From Scatosoma sp964459515 (GTDB taxonomy: Bacteria > Bacillota > Clostridia > Christensenellales > Borkfalkiaceae), in NCBI GenBank assembly GCA_964459515.1, contig CAYWML010000025.1, positions 1 through 20,669 on the forward strand: a DNA stretch of 20,669 nucleotides. The letters are read 5' to 3'. The notes beneath the pieces are model-generated. The model was not told the DNA's origin. It did not search any database and saw only the letters and a list, made by a program, of their open reading frames with translations. This document shows positions 5,997-13,874 of this stretch, piece by piece (the first letter of the stretch is position 1; every line of letters begins with the position of its first letter). The position numbers and the translations under genes are program-made.

Positions 5997-8249
5997 TTAC
6001 GCCTCGAAATCGTCCGTAGAAGGCGTTTCCTCGTCTGCCGCATTCGGCTCATTCGTTACTTCCGATTCTTCCGTAGCGGTATCGACGCGTTTTGCAAAAT
6101 TCACGTTTAAGTATTGATGACAATGCGGGCAAAACTTATAATGCGAATCGTTGCTAACCACGATTTGCGCTCCGCAATCCGGGTTCGGGCATTCCGCAAT
6201 CCAAGTTTCCCTCTCGTCTTCATCTTCCGTAGGCTCTTCGGCTTCGTCTTCGTTTTCTTCGTCTGCGACTTCATTCGTAAGTTCTTGCGCGTCGGTTTCG
6301 TTTTGTTCGAAGTCCGCAACGCCCGTTTCCTCCGAAACTTCGTCGGGAAGCTCTTCCGCCAGCTCGTCTGCGAAATCTTCCGTTTCGGGGAATTCCGCCG
6401 CGTCATCGCCTTGATAAAGCGTGGAAAGCGTATCGTCCTGCGGCTCTTCCGCACCTGCTTCGGGTGCCATGAAATCGGTTTCTTCCGTTACGGGATTTTG
6501 CGCTTGTTGCGCTTGCAATTCGTGTTGTTCACGATATTGTCGCATAAGGTCTACGTAGCTAACAGCAGGCGTTTGCGGCTGTTGCGCGCCGTAAGGCATT
6601 TGCGATTGTTGTACGCCGTAAGGCATTTGCGATTGTTGTACGCCGTAGGGCATTTGCGGCTGTTGCGCACCGTAAGCCGCTTCGCGCTTCTGGCGCATGA
6701 GATCGGAATACGTATAAGTCGGTGCATATTGCGCGCCCGTCAGTTCTTCCGTTTTCTTTTTCAATTCTTGATTTTGACGAAGCAAGTCGATATAGGACAT
6801 CGTCATTTGCGTCGTCGTAGGCGCGGCTTGCTGTACGGGCGGTTGTACCGTTTTTCCGTTGTTTGCGTCCACCACAACGCTGTTGCCGTCCATATAATGC
6901 CTTACGCGCTGATATCCTGCCGTCGGCGCATACTGCGGTTGCTGTTGCGCGCCCATAGCATATTGCTGTTGTACACCCAAACCGTTTTGCGCGCCCATAG
7001 CATATTGCGCTTGTCTTTGTCCCTGCATACCCATATACATCGTTTGCGGTGCGTTTGCGTAACCGGAAACGGGCGCGTACTGCGGTTGCTGGGGCATGAT
7101 AGGCATAGCGTACTGCGGCATAGGCGCAACGCGTTGCATCATCGGATAGACAATTTTTCTCGGTTCTTCCTCCTCCGCAAAACGAAGCTTGAAAATACAA
7201 TCGAGCAAGAAGGACACGAACGCCACCCCTGCAATAACCAAGAAATACATATCAAACGACCGTTCGGAAGTCACTACGATTGCTTCGCCGACTTGCGCGA
7301 AAGAAGCTTCGCCCAACATATATCTGCAAGCAAAGATCGCGCCTGCCGTAAGAAGGGTAAGGAAAGAGAAAATTCTGTGGTTGTGCTGTCCTTCCGCCTC
7401 AGGACCGCGGAAATCGTATTCCGAAACGCCCGTCGCGTGCTTGACGAGCACCATCAGCCAAATCGCCGCAAGCAATTGCAAAACGAACGGCAAGCAAGTC
7501 ATATAATTTTCTACGATTTTATTTACGCCGTCCGTAGCGAACAGAAGGTTTACGTAATTGCTAAGCGTGGAGCCGAACACGAAGTAGTACAGCATAGCGC
7601 AAACGGCGACGAATTGAAGCACGTTGCGGAAGATCGGCAACGCGCGGCTGAACGCGCGCTTATGTTCGATGATGCCCACCTGCGCGTCCTTTTCAAACAC
7701 GCTGAGCTTCGTGCTCCAAAATCCGCAAAGGAAATGTACGGCAAGCCCCAATACGGCGGCAATGACTAAGTTCGACGTAAGGTTCGGCTTATCGGCAAGG
7801 ATATAAATAAGGAAATGGAAATTGATGACGGACGCAAAAGAGCCCGAAAACAAAACGCCCATGCTCTCCATTGCGTCGAGATTTGCATTCAAGCCGTAAA
7901 CGCGGCTGACTTTCTTTTTGAAAAGATGGCTCAAATTCGCCAACGAGCGAATTATATTGATAAACAAGCCGAGCAGCATAAGCACGTACAACGCGGCATT
8001 GACGAGCTTTATAACGTCCATCGTCGTTTCAAGGACGATTGTACCGCTAAACAGCGTCATAATATTCTGAATGCCGACGGGCGCATAAGCCGAGTCCAAC
8101 ATAGGCAGGCATGCCAACGCCGCAAGCGCGATCGTCGCGAAAAGATAAATCACGCCGACGAATTCCGCACGATGACGGTTCTTCGCAACGCGTCGACGTA
8201 TGTATGCGCCCTGCTTCGTAGGAGCCGACTTATATTTGTACTTTTTCAT
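5997..8249 (-). CDS. Polytopic membrane protein with Q/Y/M-rich repeats, acidic linker and C4 zinc ribbon (750 aa)
   Basis: I do not recognise a family. After a basic N-terminus (1-28) there are about eight hydrophobic segments, near residues 30-50, 60-75, 82-103, 132-152, 158-177, 207-228, 252-271, and 296-312 or 333-356. Residues 365-585 form a cytoplasmic-looking low-complexity tail rich in Gln, Pro, Tyr, Met and Ala. It contains YAMGAQ repeats, three MPYG(V/A)QQ(S/P)Q units (533-559), and three copies of a short motif: SYIDLLRQNQEL (485), TYSDLMRQKREA (513) and SYVDLMRQYREQ (564). Residues 590-683 are strongly acidic. Residues 687-710 are CPNPDC ... CPHC, a C4 zinc ribbon. A GGAGG lies 10 nt before the ATG, and a consensus promoter lies about 170 nt upstream. 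The repeated motif suggests a scaffold or multivalent docking tail, which is inference. Confidence 0.85.
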   Translation of the reverse strand: MKKYKYKSAPTKQGAYIRRRVAKNRHRAEFVGVIYLFATIALAALACLPMLDSAYAPVGIQNIMTLFSGTIVLETTMDVIKLVNAALYVLMLLGLFINIIRSLANLSHLFKKKVSRVYGLNANLDAMESMGVLFSGSFASVINFHFLIYILADKPNLTSNLVIAAVLGLAVHFLCGFWSTKLSVFEKDAQVGIIEHKRAFSRALPIFRNVLQFVAVCAMLYYFVFGSTLSNYVNLLFATDGVNKIVENYMTCLPFVLQLLAAIWLMVLVKHATGVSEYDFRGPEAEGQHNHRIFSFLTLLTAGAIFACRYMLGEASFAQVGEAIVVTSERSFDMYFLVIAGVAFVSFLLDCIFKLRFAEEEEPRKIVYPMMQRVAPMPQYAMPIMPQQPQYAPVSGYANAPQTMYMGMQGQRQAQYAMGAQNGLGVQQQYAMGAQQQPQYAPTAGYQRVRHYMDGNSVVVDANNGKTVQPPVQQAAPTTTQMTMSYIDLLRQNQELKKKTEELTGAQYAPTYTYSDLMRQKREAAYGAQQPQMPYGVQQSQMPYGVQQSQMPYGAQQPQTPAVSYVDLMRQYREQHELQAQQAQNPVTEETDFMAPEAGAEEPQDDTLSTLYQGDDAAEFPETEDFADELAEELPDEVSEETGVADFEQNETDAQELTNEVADEENEDEAEEPTEDEDERETWIAECPNPDCGAQIVVSNDSHYKFCPHCHQYLNVNFAKRVDTATEESEVTNEPNAADEETPSTDDFEA

Positions 8250-8425
8250 CTTACCATAACCTCCGAGGTCTTTTCCGTTACCGTTCTTCGCGAGAAAAAG
8301 CGTTCCGCCGCTTTATAAAGCGAAAATCTTTTTCCGACGACTTTGCAAAATCGAACCGCACGGCGTTTCCGCTTTCGCGCCGTCGCGAGAACCGAAAAAG
8401 CCGATTGTAGCCCAATCTCTTATCC

Positions 8426-8454
8426 ATTATACAGCTTTTTTCTTCGCTTGTCAA
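8426..8454 (-). promoter_or_regulatory. Perfect sigma-A promoter for the 750-aa membrane protein
   Basis: Minus-strand TTGACA (8454-8449) and TATAAT (8431-8426) are separated by exactly 17 bp, and the start is expected near 8419. Transcription would give a leader of about 170 nt before the ATG at 8249. The leader (8250-8419) contains ACGGCG...CGCCGT pairing and the 14-base palindrome CGCTTTATAAAGCG (8309-8322). I recognise no known riboswitch in it. Confidence 0.85.
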
Positions 8455-8520
8455 TATTATAGCTCGAAAAAATTGATAAAATTCGGATTTTTTTTACAGC
8501 TTTTCCCTTTCCACGCGAAA

Positions 8521-8541
8521 AACGGCGCAAAAAACGCCGTT
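8521..8541 (-). terminator. Intrinsic terminator of ppa
   Basis: Read on the minus strand, AACGGCG (8541-8535) pairs with CGCCGTT (8527-8521) and leads into TTTTT. It lies 25 nt downstream of the ppa stop codon. Confidence 0.85.
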
Positions 8542-8565
8542 TCTCTTTTCTTTCGTCCTAAAAAT

Positions 8566-9096
8566 TTATTTTCCGAAAACGTCCTTATACGTCTGAATGC
8601 AAGAACGAATGCTACGCATCGCTTCTTCGCGATGACAGACCTCTTTCACTGCCGTACTCTTGTTTTCAAGCGTTTTATACACCTCGAAAAAGTGCATCAT
8701 TTCATCGAAAATATGTTGCGGCAACTCGTCTACGTCGCGATAAGAATTATACGTCGGATCGCCGAAAGGAATGGCGATAATCTTTTCGTCCATAGAACCG
8801 TCGTCCACCATTTTCAAAACGCCGATGGGATAGCACCGCACGAGCGTGCTCGGATACATCGTTTCTCCGCAAAGCACCAAGACGTCCAAAGGATCTCCGT
8901 CCTCCGCAAAAGTACGCGGAATAAAACCGTAGTTCGCAGGATACACCGTGGAGGTATAAAGCACCCTGTCCAACCGCAACAAGCCCGTTTCCTTATCCAA
9001 TTCGTACTTGGCTTTACAGCCTTTCGGAATTTCGATATACGCTTCAAACGACTCTTCGGTAATGCGTTTCGGGGAAATATCGTGCCAAATGTTCAT
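8566..9096 (-). CDS. ppa: Inorganic pyrophosphatase, family I (176 aa)
   Basis: The enzyme hydrolyses pyrophosphate to two phosphates in the cytoplasm and so drives biosynthetic reactions such as aminoacylation and sugar-nucleotide synthesis. It has the family I signature DGDPLDVLV (66-74). The catalytic and metal-binding residues known from E. coli Ppa can all be placed, mostly one residue later: E22, K30, E32, R44, Y56, D66, D68, D71, D98, D103, K105, Y140 and K141. Length (176 aa) is normal for the family. A GAGAGGAG ribosome binding site lies 11 nt before the ATG. The gene is monocistronic, with its own promoter and terminator. Confidence 0.97.
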   Translation of the reverse strand: MNIWHDISPKRITEESFEAYIEIPKGCKAKYELDKETGLLRLDRVLYTSTVYPANYGFIPRTFAEDGDPLDVLVLCGETMYPSTLVRCYPIGVLKMVDDGSMDEKIIAIPFGDPTYNSYRDVDELPQHIFDEMMHFFEVYKTLENKSTAVKEVCHREEAMRSIRSCIQTYKDVFGK

Positions 9097-9129
9097 AAAT
9101 ACCTACGCTCCTCTCTGTTTTGTCCTATT

Positions 9130-9158
9130 ATCATACCACATTTTCACAAAAAGCGCAA
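9130..9158 (-). promoter_or_regulatory. Likely ppa promoter
   Basis: Minus-strand TATGAT (9135-9130) is a good -10, with TTGCGC (9158-9153) 17 bp upstream as a weaker -35. It lies 34 nt before the ppa ATG. There is no competing candidate in the short intergenic region. Confidence 0.55.
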
Positions 9159-9316
9159 GAGTTGCGCCGTCGTTTTTTAATTTTTTTCAACGCATACCTG
9201 CCCCATGCCTATCTACTTTCAACGCACACCTGCCTATCGGCAATAAAAAAACGATATTTTCCGAAAAAGCAAAAACAGCCGCGTAAAAACGACGGTTTTC
9301 TTTGTTAAATTTCTTT

Positions 9317-10372
9317 TCAAACGGGCAAATGCACCGTAAACGTCGCGCCCTTTCCCTTTTGGCTTTCCTCGAAAATCTCCCCTTCACAAAGCGCGACGAT
9401 CCTTTTCACGAGCGCAAGCCCCAACCCGTTGCCTTCGCCCGAATGCGTTCTATCGGCTTGATAAAATTTATCGAAAATATGCTTTTGCGCCTCCGCGTCC
9501 ATGCCGCACCCGTAATCTTTAACGCAAATCGTCGCTTTTTCCGCGTCGCAAATTAAACGAACTTCGATCCTCCCGTCCTTTGACGAAAATTTTATCGCGT
9601 TGCCGATAAGATTATACCAAACGAGATACAACCAGCTTTCGTTTCCGTAATAAACGACGTCCTGCAAGTCGATATCCAGCTCTATATTTTTCGCCGTCCA
9701 TTCGCTTTCGAGGTTCAGCAGGACGAGGCGCAACTGCTCGTCAAGGCGAAACTTCCTCTTATCCGTCACGCTTTCTTGATTTTCCAGCTTGGAAAGTTTC
9801 AATATATTCCCCGTAAGGGTGGAAAGCGCGTGCGTATTCGCGATGATCTTCTCGGTATATTCCCGTCGGCGTTCTTCCGTGAGTTTCGTATTTTGCAACA
9901 GCATGGCATAGCCCTCGATCGCGGAAAGCGGCGTTTTGAACTCGTGGGAGACGTTGGCGACAAAATCGCTACGCAAAGTTTCTATGCCGGAAAGTTCTTT
10001 CACCATAGAGTTAAAATCCGCGTTCATTTCCGCAATCGGCTCTAAGCGCGTACGGCGTTCGAGGCGAACCGAAAAATCCCCGTTGGCAACCCGTTTCAAG
10101 GAAAAACGCAGTTCCTCGATCGGTTTCATAACGTTTTTTGCCAAAAACAGCGATACGCCCGCGCTGATCAGCAGCCCGAAAAGCAGAATAAGAAAGAAGG
10201 GCGTGCCGACAATCCCCTTTTCGCGCGTCACCGAATGCCCGCTTTGATACAGCAAAAAAGCGACAAAAAACACAACGACCAAAATCCCGATGATGGTCGC
10301 GATTACGATAAGCGCGAGATACAACCACAAAAGAGAGCCTTTTTTTATCGCATGCGCCTTTTCCCGTTTCAT
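9317..10372 (-). CDS. Sensor histidine kinase with HAMP domain (351 aa)
   Basis: Membrane sensor kinase that phosphorylates the regulator encoded just upstream. Two membrane segments (about 14-42 and 58-78) flank an external loop of only about 15 residues. They are followed by a HAMP region (79-131, VMKPIEELRFSLKRVANGDF), a HisKA domain with FVANVSHEFKTPLSAIEG and phospho-acceptor His143, and an HATPase_c domain with N-box WYNLIGNAIKF (252-262), G1 box DYGCGMD (286-292) and G2 box GEGNGLGLAL (312-321). The near-absence of an external sensor domain suggests that it senses within the membrane or through the adjacent ABC transporter, as known for BceS-type kinases, although those usually lack HAMP. 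The ATG overlaps the regulator stop by 4 bp (ATGA), so translation is probably coupled. A weak T-rich hairpin around 9271-9297 may terminate it. Confidence 0.93.
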   Translation of the reverse strand: MKREKAHAIKKGSLLWLYLALIVIATIIGILVVVFFVAFLLYQSGHSVTREKGIVGTPFFLILLFGLLISAGVSLFLAKNVMKPIEELRFSLKRVANGDFSVRLERRTRLEPIAEMNADFNSMVKELSGIETLRSDFVANVSHEFKTPLSAIEGYAMLLQNTKLTEERRREYTEKIIANTHALSTLTGNILKLSKLENQESVTDKRKFRLDEQLRLVLLNLESEWTAKNIELDIDLQDVVYYGNESWLYLVWYNLIGNAIKFSSKDGRIEVRLICDAEKATICVKDYGCGMDAEAQKHIFDKFYQADRTHSGEGNGLGLALVKRIVALCEGEIFEESQKGKGATFTVHLPV

Positions 10373-11040
10373 TTTTTCACCGCCTTATAACCGAGTCCGC
10401 GTATGGTGACGATTTCAAAATCTTCGTTTTCGGCAAAGCGTTCGCGCAAGCGGTTGATATGCGTATTGATCGTCCTATCGTCCGTTTCCGACTCCATGCC
10501 CCAAATTTCGTCCATAATTTGCTGTCGCGTAAAAATTTTGTTGGGATAAGACAATAATTTGAACAGCAGATTGAACTCCTTCAACGGCAACACGGTTTCT
10601 TCGCCGTTGCAACGCACGGACATGGCTTCTTGATCGAGCGTCGTCGCGCCTATCGTAATCTTTCGTTCGGAATGGATTTTCGCGCGTCTTAAAAGCGCGT
10701 TGACGCGCAAGAGCATTTCGTTGATATTGACGGGCTTCACCATATAATCGTCCGCGCCTGCGCCGAAGCCTTTTTGCATAGCCGCGTAATCGTCGCGCGC
10801 CGTAATCATCAAAATCGGCATATCGTGATTCGTTTCTCGTAAAAGCCTCGTCAATTCGTAGCCGTCCATATTCGGCATCATAATATCGGCTATGATCAAA
10901 TCGACGGTAATTTTCTCCAACCAAGCGAGCGCTTTCACGCCGTCCGCCGCCCCGTAACATTGATAGCCGTTGTCGTTCAACGCCTGACAGAACATTTCTC
11001 GAATATCGACGTTATCTTCCACCACAAGTATATTGACCAT
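10369..11040 (-). CDS. OmpR/PhoB-family response regulator (223 aa)
   Basis: DNA-binding partner of the kinase encoded downstream. The receiver domain (1-120) has D9, phospho-acceptor D52 in IIADIMMPNMDG, T80 in MITARDD and K102 in DYMVKPV. The C-terminal winged-helix domain (about 128-221) has the family pattern LPLKEFNLLFKLLSYPNKIF, RQQIMDEIWG, and DDRTINTHINRLRERF, ending RGLGYKAVKK. An AAGGGG ribosome binding site lies about 6 nt before the ATG. It is transcribed divergently from the ABC transporter gene at 11271, and the shared region carries 11-bp direct repeats near both -10 elements. Autoregulation and control of the transporter are therefore likely, but inferred. Confidence 0.96.
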   Translation of the reverse strand: MVNILVVEDNVDIREMFCQALNDNGYQCYGAADGVKALAWLEKITVDLIIADIMMPNMDGYELTRLLRETNHDMPILMITARDDYAAMQKGFGAGADDYMVKPVNINEMLLRVNALLRRAKIHSERKITIGATTLDQEAMSVRCNGEETVLPLKEFNLLFKLLSYPNKIFTRQQIMDEIWGMESETDDRTINTHINRLRERFAENEDFEIVTIRGLGYKAVKK

Positions 11041-11069
11041 AATTCGCCCCTTTTGCTTAGTTTGGCTTT

Positions 11070-11102
11070 ATTATACCACAAACGCATAAATCCTGCGTAA
11101 AC
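11070..11102 (-). promoter_or_regulatory. Promoter and putative operator of the regulator/kinase operon
   Basis: Minus-strand TATAAT (11075-11070) is a perfect -10. There is no good -35 at 17 bp. Instead the region just upstream holds TTTACGC and TTTATGC starting 11 bp apart (minus-strand GTTTACGCAGG followed by ATTTATGCGTT). This resembles the repeats on the other side of the intergenic region and fits an OmpR-type activator site. Confidence 0.55.
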
Positions 11103-11132
11103 TTTTACCTGCTTTTCACAAAAAAAACGAAA

Positions 11133-11187
11133 GTTTATTTTCGGTTTATTTTAACGTGTTTTTGCGTTTACCTTTTCAGGGTATAAT
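11133..11187 (+). promoter_or_regulatory. Putative response-regulator operator and promoter of the ABC transporter gene
   Basis: Four consecutive 11-bp units start at 11133 (GTTTATTTTCG), 11144 (GTTTATTTTAA), 11155 (CGTGTTTTTGC) and 11166 (GTTTACCTTTT); three begin GTTTA. They end just before a perfect -10 TATAAT (11182-11187) that has no recognisable -35. OmpR/PhoB-family regulators are known to bind direct repeats at 11-bp pitch overlapping the -35 position. A second -10-like TATAAA is at 11193-11198. Confidence 0.6.
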
Positions 11188-11270
11188 TATAGTATAAAAC
11201 GAGCGACGCCGTTTTACGCCCGACAGGCGACGGCACTCGCAGAAAAAATATTTTTTTCGGGAGATACAAC

Positions 11271-13688
11271 ATGCTACGACTTATCGACGTCAAAAAAACT
11301 TATTCGGAAAAAAGCGACAGCAGCGTAAAAGCCCTGAAAGGCATCTCGCTGAATTTCCGAAAATCGGAATTCGTTTCCGTTCTCGGTCCGTCCGGTTGCG
11401 GAAAAACGACCTTGCTCAACATTATCGGCGGACTCGATCGATACACGGACGGCGACCTCGTTATCAACGGTACGTCCACGAAAGAATACGCCGACAAAGA
11501 TTGGGATACCTATCGCAACCATTCCATCGGCTTCGTCTTTCAAAGTTATAATCTTATTCCCCACCAAACGATACTCGAAAACGTAGAACTTACGATGACG
11601 CTCGGCGGCGTTTCGCGCGGCGAGCGTAAGAAACGCGCGAAAGACGCGCTTATCGCCGTCGGCTTAGGCGATAAACTCAACAAACGCCCCAACCAACTGT
11701 CGGGCGGACAAATGCAACGGGTATCCATTGCGCGCGCGTTGGTGGGCGATCCCGATATTATTCTCGCCGACGAGCCGACGGGCGCGCTCGATACGGAAAC
11801 GAGCGTAACGGTCATGGAGCTGTTAAAAGAAATCTCCAAAACCAAACTCGTGATTATGGTTACGCACAATCCCGACCTCGCCTATAAGTACTCCGATCGT
11901 ATTATTAAAATGTTGGACGGCGAGATCGAAGACGACTCCGCCCCGTATTCCGAGGAAGAAGAAAGCCGAGAAGAACGTCCCGTCCTTTCGGAAAACGCCG
12001 CAGAAACGAATAGCGGAAAACTAAAATACAACAAAAAGCATTCTTCCATGTCCTTTTCGACTGCCCTTCGCTTATCGGCAACCAACCTGCTTTCCAAAAA
12101 GCGCAGAACGATTATTACGAGCGTCGCTTCCAGTATCGGGATTATCGGTATGGCAATTATTCTTTCCGTCAGTTCGGGCATGCAAGCCTATATCGATAAA
12201 ACCATGCTCGACAGCGCGTCCTTTAACTACGTCGCAATCAGATCCACCACGACGAATATGCTCGCCGCAGGCATGCAAAACGGAGAAAAAACGGATATGG
12301 AAGAATATCCCGAAGGCACGACGGGCGTTTACCCGTACGAGCCGAAAACGGTCGAAACAAAAAAACAAAAGCTCGACGGCGAATTTATCGATTATCTCGA
12401 AACGCAAACGAGCAATCTCGTCGTCGATATAACCTATTCCTACAATGCGGAACTGCATATTTTGACGAAGAACGGCAACGAGTACGCTTCGGTAGATAGC
12501 TCGAATTGGGACGAAAGTCTGCATAACGCAGATTATTTGACGGAATATTACACCGTGCTCGCAAAAGACGGAACCGCCGCTTCGGCTATCCCCTCCAAAG
12601 CAACGGAAATCGCCCTTGTCGTGGATAAATACAACCGCTTGGGAAAAAGCGTTTTGGAAACGCTCGGAATTTCCGTCAAAGAAAACGCCGACGGCTCGTT
12701 TGAACAAATCGATTATACCGAATTGATAGGAAAAGAGTTCCGCGTCGTTTACAACGACGGTTGGTACACGCAGGATAGCGACGGCTGGTATAAAGCGGCA
12801 AACACGTCGAACTACAAAACGGCTTATGAAAGCGAACACGGCGTCACCGTAAAGATCGTCAGCGTGTTGCGCGAAAAAAAAGAAGCGTCCGCTTCTTGGC
12901 TTTCGACGGGCATCGCTTACTCGCCCGAACTTACCAAACTCGTGCTCGAAAAGAACAAAACTTCCGCCGTCGCGCTCGCGCAAGCCGCCAACGAAACGAT
13001 CGACGTAACGACGGGGACGGCGTTCCCCACGGGAACGGGCGGCATGGCTAACCTCGGCGGTATCTTCGGCGGCAACGCCGCCACGTACGAATCCAAGCTC
13101 GAAGAATTGGGGTATACGCAAACGCCGACGACGATCGCCATTTATCCCGTTGACGTGGCGAGCCGCGAAAAGATAGTCGATTTGCTCGACGCCTGGAACG
13201 CCGAACGCGAAGGCACGGACGCGACAATCGAATATATAGATATGTCCAGCATGGTGACGTCTATGCTCGGTACGATCGTCGATATCATAACCTATGTTCT
13301 CATGGCGTTTTCTATTACGTCGCTCGTCATTTCTTCGATTATGATTGCTATCATCATTTACGCTTCCGTCATTGAAAGGACGAAGGAAATCGGCGTGCTC
13401 CGCTCTATCGGCGCGCGGAAAAAAGATATAAGCCGCGTATTCGAAGCGGAAGCCGCCCTCCTCGGGCTGTTCTCCGGCGTTATCGCAATCGGGCTTACGC
13501 TGATCATCAACGTCGGCATAAACGCGATCCTCAGCCGCCTCGTGGGCGTTTCGACGATTGCAAGCCTTTCGGTAGGAACGGCGATCGGACTTATCGCTTT
13601 GAGCGTCGTATTGCTCCTTATCGCAAGCCTTATTCCCGCAAAAATAGCGGCAAAGAAAGAACCTGCCGTCGCCCTTCGCAGCGAATAA
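11271..13688 (+). CDS. MacB-like ABC transporter, ATPase fused to FtsX-type permease (805 aa)
   Basis: This is an ATPase and permease in one chain. Residues 1-220 are a LolD/MacB-type ATPase: Walker A GPSGCGKTT (39-47), Q-loop Gln91, signature LSGGQ (143-147), Walker B IILADEP (163-169) and His199. An acidic linker (221-250) joins it to the permease. TM1 is about 279-301, an external domain spans about 305-660, and TM2-4 lie at about 669-699, 729-750 and 769-790, with the FtsX/MacB motif ERTKEIGVLRSIGARKKDI (704-722). The external domain has no cysteine and contains a Gly-rich loop (587-601). GGGAG lies 8 nt before the ATG. The four-TM layout matches MacB-type mechanotransmission transporters. 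The divergent two-component genes suggest a role in antimicrobial-peptide or envelope-stress response. The substrate is unknown. Confidence 0.93.
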   Translation: MLRLIDVKKTYSEKSDSSVKALKGISLNFRKSEFVSVLGPSGCGKTTLLNIIGGLDRYTDGDLVINGTSTKEYADKDWDTYRNHSIGFVFQSYNLIPHQTILENVELTMTLGGVSRGERKKRAKDALIAVGLGDKLNKRPNQLSGGQMQRVSIARALVGDPDIILADEPTGALDTETSVTVMELLKEISKTKLVIMVTHNPDLAYKYSDRIIKMLDGEIEDDSAPYSEEEESREERPVLSENAAETNSGKLKYNKKHSSMSFSTALRLSATNLLSKKRRTIITSVASSIGIIGMAIILSVSSGMQAYIDKTMLDSASFNYVAIRSTTTNMLAAGMQNGEKTDMEEYPEGTTGVYPYEPKTVETKKQKLDGEFIDYLETQTSNLVVDITYSYNAELHILTKNGNEYASVDSSNWDESLHNADYLTEYYTVLAKDGTAASAIPSKATEIALVVDKYNRLGKSVLETLGISVKENADGSFEQIDYTELIGKEFRVVYNDGWYTQDSDGWYKAANTSNYKTAYESEHGVTVKIVSVLREKKEASASWLSTGIAYSPELTKLVLEKNKTSAVALAQAANETIDVTTGTAFPTGTGGMANLGGIFGGNAATYESKLEELGYTQTPTTIAIYPVDVASREKIVDLLDAWNAEREGTDATIEYIDMSSMVTSMLGTIVDIITYVLMAFSITSLVISSIMIAIIIYASVIERTKEIGVLRSIGARKKDISRVFEAEAALLGLFSGVIAIGLTLIINVGINAILSRLVGVSTIASLSVGTAIGLIALSVVLLLIASLIPAKIAAKKEPAVALRSE

Positions 13689-13737
13689 ACAAAACTTTTG
13701 CCTACAACCTATCCCCCTTATTACGTTTTAACATAAT

Positions 13738-13770
13738 ACACCTCCAAAAGCCTCTAACTTTTGGAGGTGT
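13738..13770. terminator. Bidirectional terminator between the ABC gene and the polysaccharide operon
   Basis: ACACCTCCAAAAG (13738-13750) pairs perfectly over 13 bp with CTTTTGGAGGTGT (13758-13770). The plus-strand tail is ACGCTATTTTAAC and the minus-strand tail is TATTATGTTAAAACG. It sits between converging genes, 50 nt after the ABC stop and 105 nt after the flippase stop. Confidence 0.7.
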
Positions 13771-13874
13771 ACGCTATTTTAACATCTTAAAACCTAATTC
13801 TATTTTTTGCTGTAAAACAACTTTTATCAAAAGGTAAAATTAGGTCACTAAGTATTGCATACGATTTTCGGCAA

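Noticed and set aside
6114..7769. 551-aa plus-strand ORF opposite the membrane protein
   Set aside because: It is Arg/His/Leu-rich antisense sequence without signal or domain. The minus-strand frame has a promoter, ribosome binding site, membrane segments and zinc ribbon.
9186..9235. Short imperfect direct repeat (TTTCAACGCAYACCTGCC)
   Set aside because: Only two imperfect copies are present between ppa and the kinase gene, with no promoter or structure that gives them a clear role.
12072..13121. 349-aa minus-strand ORF inside the ABC transporter gene
   Set aside because: It is an antisense shadow rich in Arg, Phe and Val; the plus-strand frame has the complete ATPase and permease motifs.
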